In this document: piece by piece, positions 5,472-8,056 of the stretch | How positions within the stretch are numbered: position 1 is the first letter of the stretch | Layout: every line of letters begins with the position of its first letter | Assembly (NCBI GenBank): GCA_031276055.1 | Contig: JAISNW010000258.1 | Coordinates: 1 to 8,056, forward strand | From: Deferribacteraceae bacterium | GTDB lineage: Bacteria; Chrysiogenota; Deferribacteres; Deferribacterales; JAISNW01 | Length of the DNA: 8,056 nucleotides | Direction: 5' to 3' | Program-made: the position numbers and the translations under genes | The notes under the pieces: model-generated | Database searches by the model: none | Told to the model about the DNA's origin: nothing | What the model saw: only the letters and a program-made list of their open reading frames with translations

Positions 5472-6695
5472 ATGGTTATTCCCCAGATTATCTCCGATCC
5501 TTCGGATTGTGATGTCTATAAGTGGTCTATGAGCAACTTTCTCTTTAAGAAAGACTACCTTAGAGAGATAGTGGGCTGGAGTTTTTTTAACCGAAACAAC
5601 ACCCTCTTCCCCATAGGTTTTGGGGCAGAGTTAAAAAAACAGGTGGAATCTTGGCGGCAGCTGCGCTTTTCTGACGAAACTTTGGACTATTTCGCTAAAA
5701 CCCTCTACTGGTTAGATTACCACTATATATGGGCTTATCTTAAAGCCTACCGTTTCGATGTGGACTGCATCAAGATTGCCTCCCGCGCCCATGGAGATTA
5801 TGAAACGCTTGACGTCAGCTATGAAGGCGAATGGGGGAAGGTGATCTTTTTTGAGATATTCCTATTAAGCACAATGACAGAGCTTTACTCTATTATGCGC
5901 AATCTTAAAGCTCCAGAGCTCCTCTCTGAAAAAGAGATAAAAGCGCGCAACAGAAAGAAGTTCGAGCAGTTGGCTGAAAATGGGGCGAAAGTATTTGAAT
6001 TTGGCACTAGACGCCGTTATTCCGCCTATAATCAAGAGATGATCTTATCGCAGATTATAGATGAGTTTCCTACCGCCATTATGGGAACATCCAACGCTTA
6101 TCTAGCTAAGAAGTATAAACTCACCCCGATAGGCACTATGGGGCATGAGCTGGTGATGTATATGGCGGCGAAATACGGACCTATCATGGCAAATAAGCTG
6201 CTTATGAAAGAGTGGGTGGATGTTTATCAGGGCGCGCTGGGGATATACCTTACAGATACCTATACCACCCCGCACTTTTTACGGGGTTTTGACCTCTTAA
6301 ACAGCAAACTCTGGGATGGCGTTCGGGAAGATTCAGCCCCTGATACAGATAGATATGTTGACGATATTATAGCCCACTATATAAAACATAGGATAGACCC
6401 TGCCACCAAAACTATTGTCCACTCCAATGGAATTTGCAACCTAGAGAAGCTGATCCATATGCAGAAATATAGGCAGAATGAGATAAAAAAAGGTTTTGGA
6501 GTAGGCACATGGCTTACTCACGATGTATATTCAGTCGATTCAGGGATAAAGCCGATAGATTGGGTAATAAAGATGACTCACGTTTACGTTGACGATAAGA
6601 AGAAATATTGTGTAAAACTTTCGGACACTCAAGGCAAAGTCACCTACACAGATGAAGGCGCTTTGCAATACTATAGGCATGAGTTAGGTTTATAA
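5472..6695 (+). CDS. pncB: Nicotinate phosphoribosyltransferase
   Basis: PncB converts nicotinate and PRPP to nicotinate mononucleotide (ATP-assisted), the entry step of NAD salvage by the Preiss-Handler route in the cytoplasm. At 407 aa it has the usual length of the E. coli-type enzyme. Motifs in order are SDCDVYKWSM (11-20), WSFFNRN (36-42), FEFGTRRRYS (175-184), MGTSNAYLAKKYKLTPIGTMGHE (204-226) with the phosphorylatable His225, LTDTYTT (260-266), GFGVGTWLTHD (341-351) and VIKMTHV / VKLSDTQGK near the C-terminus. Two usual signatures differ: the (H/Q)DSGDP loop reads REDSAPD (285-291), and the YSD.L/SDNL block reads HSNGICN (317-323). The overall fold and active-site His argue for a functional enzyme, with possibly altered PRPP handling. 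The start is one base after the previous stop and lacks a clear ribosome site, so translation is probably coupled. Confidence 0.95.
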   Translation: MVIPQIISDPSDCDVYKWSMSNFLFKKDYLREIVGWSFFNRNNTLFPIGFGAELKKQVESWRQLRFSDETLDYFAKTLYWLDYHYIWAYLKAYRFDVDCIKIASRAHGDYETLDVSYEGEWGKVIFFEIFLLSTMTELYSIMRNLKAPELLSEKEIKARNRKKFEQLAENGAKVFEFGTRRRYSAYNQEMILSQIIDEFPTAIMGTSNAYLAKKYKLTPIGTMGHELVMYMAAKYGPIMANKLLMKEWVDVYQGALGIYLTDTYTTPHFLRGFDLLNSKLWDGVREDSAPDTDRYVDDIIAHYIKHRIDPATKTIVHSNGICNLEKLIHMQKYRQNEIKKGFGVGTWLTHDVYSVDSGIKPIDWVIKMTHVYVDDKKKYCVKLSDTQGKVTYTDEGALQYYRHELGL

Positions 6696-6703
6696 GGGTT
6701 AAG

Positions 6704-7087
6704 ATGACCTTTGAAAAACAGCTGCTCGCTATGTTTGTGTGCAGTGTAGGTTTATGGTTCATTACATTTAAGAATGAACAGAGATATATATTTAAAAGAG
6801 ATGACTCTCCTCTCAAGAAATCTGTTTCTAAAGAAGAGAGCGCATCTGCCTTCAAAAATAGCGCCGGAAAATATAAAAGATGGTCTGTTATCAATGCTTT
6901 CTTCTTCTGTGTATACATTTTGCCTATCCTTGCTGTGATAGAATCAAAGAGAGCTGAAAATGCAGCATTCAAAGAAGAATATGACCGACATATCCATAAA
7001 GTTATAGTATACAATGTATGCACATATCTATTAGCCGCCCTCTTTACTATTGTAATGAAAACCCTTGAATTAAAAGGCGTATTATAG
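6704..7087 (+). CDS. Small membrane protein of unknown function, 127 aa
   Basis: Three membrane helices are visible at about residues 7-22, 62-79 and 100-117. Helices 1 and 2 are joined by a polar, Lys/Ser-rich loop (DDSPLKKSVSKEESASAFK), and helices 2 and 3 by a charged segment (ESKRAENAAFKEEYDRHIHK). The positive loop 23-60 suggests N-terminus outside and this loop in the cytoplasm. No known family or catalytic motif is apparent. AAGGG overlaps the pncB stop codon and lies five bases before the ATG, so it is the third gene of the pncB operon. Its position could suggest nicotinate uptake, but three helices are few for a transporter, so no function is assigned. The antisense ORF 6640-7023 is a shadow. 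Confidence 0.8.
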   Translation: MTFEKQLLAMFVCSVGLWFITFKNEQRYIFKRDDSPLKKSVSKEESASAFKNSAGKYKRWSVINAFFFCVYILPILAVIESKRAENAAFKEEYDRHIHKVIVYNVCTYLLAALFTIVMKTLELKGVL

Positions 7088-7088
7088 A

Positions 7089-7110
7089 TTAGAGGGCGTT
7101 ATATCCTCTT
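7089..7110 (+). other. Hairpin just after the pncB operon
   Basis: TTAGAGG (7089-7095) pairs with CCTCTTA (7105-7111) with one mismatch, around a 9-nt loop. It starts two bases after the membrane-protein stop codon. No U-tract follows, so it may protect the mRNA end rather than terminate transcription. Confidence 0.3.
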
Positions 7111-7137
7111 ACACTGCAGCGGCTTAAAATAAAATTG

Positions 7138-7155
7138 GATAAAAATTATCTTTTT
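7138..7155 (+). terminator. Weak rho-independent terminator of the pncB operon
   Basis: GATAA (7138-7142), loop AAA, TTATC (7146-7150) are followed directly by five T. The stem is short and AT-rich, so efficiency is doubtful, but its placement between two transcription units is right. Confidence 0.35.
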
Positions 7156-7166
7156 ATAGATATTTT

Positions 7167-7193
7167 TTGAAAAATTCTTTAAAATCTTATACC
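7167..7193 (+). promoter_or_regulatory. Candidate promoter of the activase gene
   Basis: TTGAAA (7167-7172) and TATACC (7188-7193) are 15 bp apart, slightly short. The start would be near 7200, with a leader of about 27 nt containing AAGGAG 7215-7220. The surroundings are very AT-rich, so chance matches are common. Confidence 0.3.
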
Positions 7194-7214
7194 CTCAACT
7201 TCGTTACCAGATAT

Positions 7215-7220
7215 AAGGAG
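7215..7220 (+). promoter_or_regulatory. Shine-Dalgarno site fixing a TTG start
   Basis: AAGGAG lies six bases before TTG 7227. No in-frame ATG or GTG near the N-terminus fits the family, whose first motif begins within ten residues of this TTG. Confidence 0.75.
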
Positions 7221-7226
7221 ATTGTT

Positions 7227-8056
7227 TTGGCAGAAAGATTAAGCGTTGGTCTTGATGTGGGCTCAACCACCGTTAAGGTTGTGGTAAGAGATTCTAACGG
7301 CTCTCTTATATTTAAGAGCTACAAGCGGCACTTTTCAGATGTGCGCAAGACCATGATAGAGTTGATAGAGGAAGTTTGCGAAAGGTTTTTAGACACATCT
7401 TTTACCATAGCAGTGGCGGGTTCAGGAGGGATATCAGTATCTGCATGGCTGGGGGTGGAGTTCATACAAGAGGTTATAGCCTCCACCGCCGCCATAAGGG
7501 AGATCATACCTGAAACAGATGTTGCTATAGAGCTAGGCGGCGAAGATGCAAAGATAACATTTTTTGACTCAGGTGTAGACCAGCGGATGAATGAAACTTG
7601 CGCGGGGGGCACAGGAGCTTTTATAGACCAGATGGCTGCAGTTTTAGAGACAGATGCGGCGGGGTTGAATGAGCTTGCAAAAGATTACAGCACCTTATAT
7701 CCTATAGCGGCGCGTTGCGGCGTTTTCGCCAAAACAGATATAATGCCGCTGCTTAACGAAGGCGCTCCTAAAAATGATATAGCCGCTTCTATCTTTCAGG
7801 CCGTGGTGGATCAAACTGTGGGCGGGCTTGCCTGCGGACGCAGTATTAAAGGGAATGTGGCGTTTTTGGGCGGTCCTCTAAATTTTTTAGGAGAGTTAAG
7901 GAAACGTTTTATAGAAACGTTAAAACTTGCCGATGAAAATATCTTTTTTCCGAGCGATGCCCAATTCTTTGTTGCCATAGGCACGGCTATACTCTCTAAA
8001 AATTTTCCCGACACTAACGGCAGAGAGCTTCTTGAAAAGGTTAGACTCCTTGCAAA
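7227..8056 (+). CDS. 2-hydroxyacyl-CoA dehydratase-type activase (BcrAD/BadFG/HgdC family), N-terminal part
   Basis: Proteins of this ATPase family use ATP hydrolysis and a [4Fe-4S] cluster at a subunit or domain interface to inject a low-potential electron into dehydratases or benzoyl-CoA-type reductases. Starting at TTG 7227, 276 residues are visible and the frame runs off the right edge. Motifs of the ASKHA fold are GLDVGSTTVK (8-17, phosphate 1), IELGGEDAKI (101-110, phosphate 2), MNETCAGGTGAFID (121-134) with cluster ligand Cys125, RCGVFAKTDI (163-172) with second ligand Cys164, and FLGGPLNF (213-220, adenosine region). The usual ~260-residue activase would end about here, whereas the open frame continues, so this may be the large fused form with a second activase domain and a dehydratase-like C-terminus; this cannot be confirmed. 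The antisense ORFs at 7319-7612 and 7811-8014 are shadows. The substrate is unknown. Confidence 0.92.
   Translation, partial: MAERLSVGLDVGSTTVKVVVRDSNGSLIFKSYKRHFSDVRKTMIELIEEVCERFLDTSFTIAVAGSGGISVSAWLGVEFIQEVIASTAAIREIIPETDVAIELGGEDAKITFFDSGVDQRMNETCAGGTGAFIDQMAAVLETDAAGLNELAKDYSTLYPIAARCGVFAKTDIMPLLNEGAPKNDIAASIFQAVVDQTVGGLACGRSIKGNVAFLGGPLNFLGELRKRFIETLKLADENIFFPSDAQFFVAIGTAILSKNFPDTNGRELLEKVRLLA

Noticed and set aside
6640..7023. 127-aa minus-strand ORF
   Set aside because: It is antisense to pncB's end and the membrane gene. The plus-strand frame has an AAGGG site and operon spacing; this one has neither.
7319..8014. Minus-strand ORFs at 7319-7612 and 7811-8014
   Set aside because: They are antisense shadows of the activase, whose plus-strand frame contains all family motifs.

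Overview
The window is an ordinary-looking bacterial chromosome segment of moderate to low GC. Both strands are densely coded, with short intergenic gaps and frequent ATA (Ile) and AGA/AGG (Arg) codons. I see no transposase, phage gene, CRISPR array, tRNA or rRNA. A two-cysteine 2-hydroxyacyl-CoA dehydratase-type activase, a sigma-54 activator, a lipoprotein signal and AAGGAG-type ribosome sites together suggest an anaerobic Gram-negative bacterium. A Deferribacterota- or Desulfobacterota-like lineage is possible, but the phylum cannot be fixed from this sequence.

Layout. (1) Positions 1-821 (+) hold the C-terminal two thirds of tryptophan synthase beta chain (trpB); trpA does not follow. (2) Positions 895-1219 (+) hold two very small reading frames: a 33-codon ORF behind an excellent Shine-Dalgarno site, and a 42-codon acidic lipoprotein. 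The lipoprotein is bracketed by two near-identical 21-nt hairpin-forming repeats. (3) Positions 1214-4974 (-) are a tight three-gene operon, read from right to left: an SLC13/DASS-type anion transporter with two internal TrkA-C (RCK-C) domains, a single-pass membrane protein of unknown family overlapping it by ATGA, and a sigma-54-dependent AAA+ activator. The activator's receiver domain has lost its phospho-acceptor Asp and its acidic pocket. (4) Positions 5126-7087 (+) are a second operon: a small helical protein of unknown family, nicotinate phosphoribosyltransferase (pncB), and a small three-helix membrane protein. (5) From 7227 to the right edge (+) is the start of a BcrAD/BadFG/HgdC-type activase using a TTG start; it runs out of the window.

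How the genes may work together. The minus-strand operon is the most system-like part. It combines a transporter that could sense a ligand through its RCK-C domains, a membrane-anchored cytoplasmic protein, and a transcription activator that should not need phosphorylation. Co-transcription and overlap suggest that transporter or ligand status is relayed to the activator, but this is inference. The pncB operon is NAD salvage with two unknown partners. I did not find a convincing novel defence or mobile system. The best leads are the degenerate-receiver regulator module, the small-gene and repeat cluster at 895-1219, and an altered PRPP-site region in PncB.
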